A DNA stretch of 7,761 nt, taken from Candidatus Thorarchaeota archaeon (GTDB lineage Archaea; Asgardarchaeota; Thorarchaeia; Thorarchaeales; Thorarchaeaceae). The position numbers were made by a program, and so were the translations under genes. Below the pieces are notes generated by a model. It worked only from the letters and a program-made list of their open reading frames with translations. It was not told the DNA's origin and did no database searches. Shown in pieces: positions 6,707 through 7,761 of this stretch; the first letter of the stretch is position 1; each line of letters starts with the position of its first letter. The stretch is taken from NCBI GenBank assembly GCA_016840245.1, contig JAEOST010000033.1, forward strand, positions 1 through 7,761. Direction: 5' to 3'.

Positions 6707-7761
6707 CTAGAGATTTCTCAGGGCACCAGCAGGATCGATGCTACTTGCTCGTTTTGCAGGGAAGTAGCAACTTGCTAGCATGACAACACTCTCCAAGGAA
6801 AGAATAGCAAGTAGGGCAACAAGAGGATACGCAAGAACCTCAGCTAATGCTGGAGAGAAAGGTGATATGCCAAATGACATGATACTCAGGGAATATCCAA
6901 ACAGAACTCCGAGTATTGCACTGATTGTGATAGCAGTGACCACTGATCCTGCAAACTCACCAAAGACCATTGAGATTACTTGTCTCTTACTACCACCCAT
7001 GGCACGAAATAGCGCATATTCGGATTTTCGTTCAAGCACTGCAGACCCGAGGAACAGCGCCAAGGATGCAAGACCCATGAATGTGCACATCACGAAGCCA
7101 ATCATAGTGAGGCCTTGAAATCCGGATAGATAGAGACCAAGTGTGTAGGATCGTGCCTCAGCATTGAAAGTTTCAGGAAGGAGTACTCTTACATCATCCA
7201 GATTGTTTATTGATCTGATACTTTCAGTGAGATTCGCATAGGGTAGAGCCTTGACTAGAAACAAGTCAGCTCTCGAAGAACCTCGATCAGCCATGAAGTC
7301 TACATTAGCAATTAGAAATCCTTCACCGGTAAGTTGGAAATTGAATATCGTGGCGATTGTGGGATCTGTGAGATACGTAGATGAAGCCAGACCGAGTCCA
7401 GGTGCACTCCTCATCGTACCAACGACTACAAAGTCAATTGCCCGTCCATTGAATCTGACTCTGATTTCATCACCAACAGTCTTGTTCCACAATAGTGAAT
7501 GATAGTGACTGATGATGATACCGTTCTCGGTCGCATCTAGCTCGCTCATTACTTCTGAGGGAGTCCCAGTAGCGAAACTTTCACTTGTAAAAGAACCAAC
7601 TTCGAGGTATTTCTCCGCATCCACACCGCTCAGAAACAAACGATTTGTTCCAATGTATGCCGTTGTCTGAACCACAGGTGTCACATTCTGAATACCTGAA
7701 TAACTTAGCAGAGTTTCATTGAACCGCAACAACCTGCTGTCACACTCTATACGCATATCTG
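6707..7761 (-). CDS. FtsX/MacB-type ABC permease, partial (C-terminal part; N-terminus beyond window)
   Basis: The frame is still open at the window edge, so only about the last 350 residues are seen and the ATG at 7756 is probably internal. Hand alignment to the second half of the downstream permease, from its MRVEC segment to the final LRNL, gives roughly half or more identical residues without large gaps. The piece therefore contains most of the second outer domain (about the first 210 residues) and the last FtsX unit: three helices and the loop ERKSEYALFRAMGG. If the lengths match, about 610 residues are missing. Both proteins end in a DPAxxLRNL-like tail, so the TAG stop at 6709-6707 is the natural end. 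It is probably the first-transcribed gene of those seen and the partner of the downstream permease. Confidence 0.92.
   Translation of the reverse strand, partial: DMRIECDSRLLRFNETLLSYSGIQNVTPVVQTTAYIGTNRLFLSGVDAEKYLEVGSFTSESFATGTPSEVMSELDATENGIIISHYHSLLWNKTVGDEIRVRFNGRAIDFVVVGTMRSAPGLGLASSTYLTDPTIATIFNFQLTGEGFLIANVDFMADRGSSRADLFLVKALPYANLTESIRSINNLDDVRVLLPETFNAEARSYTLGLYLSGFQGLTMIGFVMCTFMGLASLALFLGSAVLERKSEYALFRAMGGSKRQVISMVFGEFAGSVVTAITISAILGVLFGYSLSIMSFGISPFSPALAEVLAYPLVALLAILSLESVVMLASCYFPAKRASSIDPAGALRNL

Noticed and set aside
6780..7118. 112-codon + strand open frame opposite the partial permease, with a similar frame at 3762-3965 opposite the other permease
   Set aside because: Their resemblance follows from lying antisense to two homologous permease regions; their composition is not protein-like and no start signal is seen.

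Overview
The window looks archaeal. Two signs point that way. One is a stand-alone Toprim protein of the small archaeal type at 1115-1576. The other is AT-rich boxes resembling archaeal TATA elements ahead of some starts. GTG and TTG starts appear likely for several genes, and TAG and TGA both serve as stops, so the standard code applies. The lineage cannot be fixed from the sequence. Large FtsX-type permeases with big outer domains next to zinc-ribbon proteins would fit an uncultured archaeal lineage such as an Asgard or Thermoplasmata-like group, but that is a guess.

Layout: on the + strand, a zinc-dependent medium-chain dehydrogenase (46-1089) is followed 25 bases later by a small Toprim protein (1115-1576). 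A 298-base convergent gap (1577-1874) separates them from a - strand cluster that reads right to left. That cluster holds the C-terminal third of an FtsX/MacB-type permease cut by the window edge (7761-6707), a complete paralogous permease (start 6580 or 6703, end 3689), a four-helix membrane protein with a C-terminal zinc ribbon (3622-2963), and the ABC ATPase (2888-1875).

The - strand genes make a coherent MacB/LolCDE-like ABC system. The two paralogous ten-helix permeases could pair as a heterodimer (or each homodimerise), driven by the single ATPase. The ATPase carries an unusual tail: an AbrB-like beta segment and then a four-cysteine zinc ribbon. The adjacent four-helix protein also ends in a zinc ribbon, predicted to lie on the cytoplasmic side with the ATPase. 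Such permeases do mechanotransmission or handle lipids, lipoproteins or peptides at the outer face of the membrane. The substrate here is unknown.

The most concrete anomaly is an in-frame TGA at codon 14 of the dehydrogenase. The family-like reading frame, a start codon and a good ribosome-binding site all lie upstream of it, so the gene is either newly broken, mis-sequenced or recoded. I found no RNA gene, CRISPR array, insertion sequence or phage feature. No wholly new system is evident. The zinc-ribbon-decorated ABC cluster is the best candidate for something little described.
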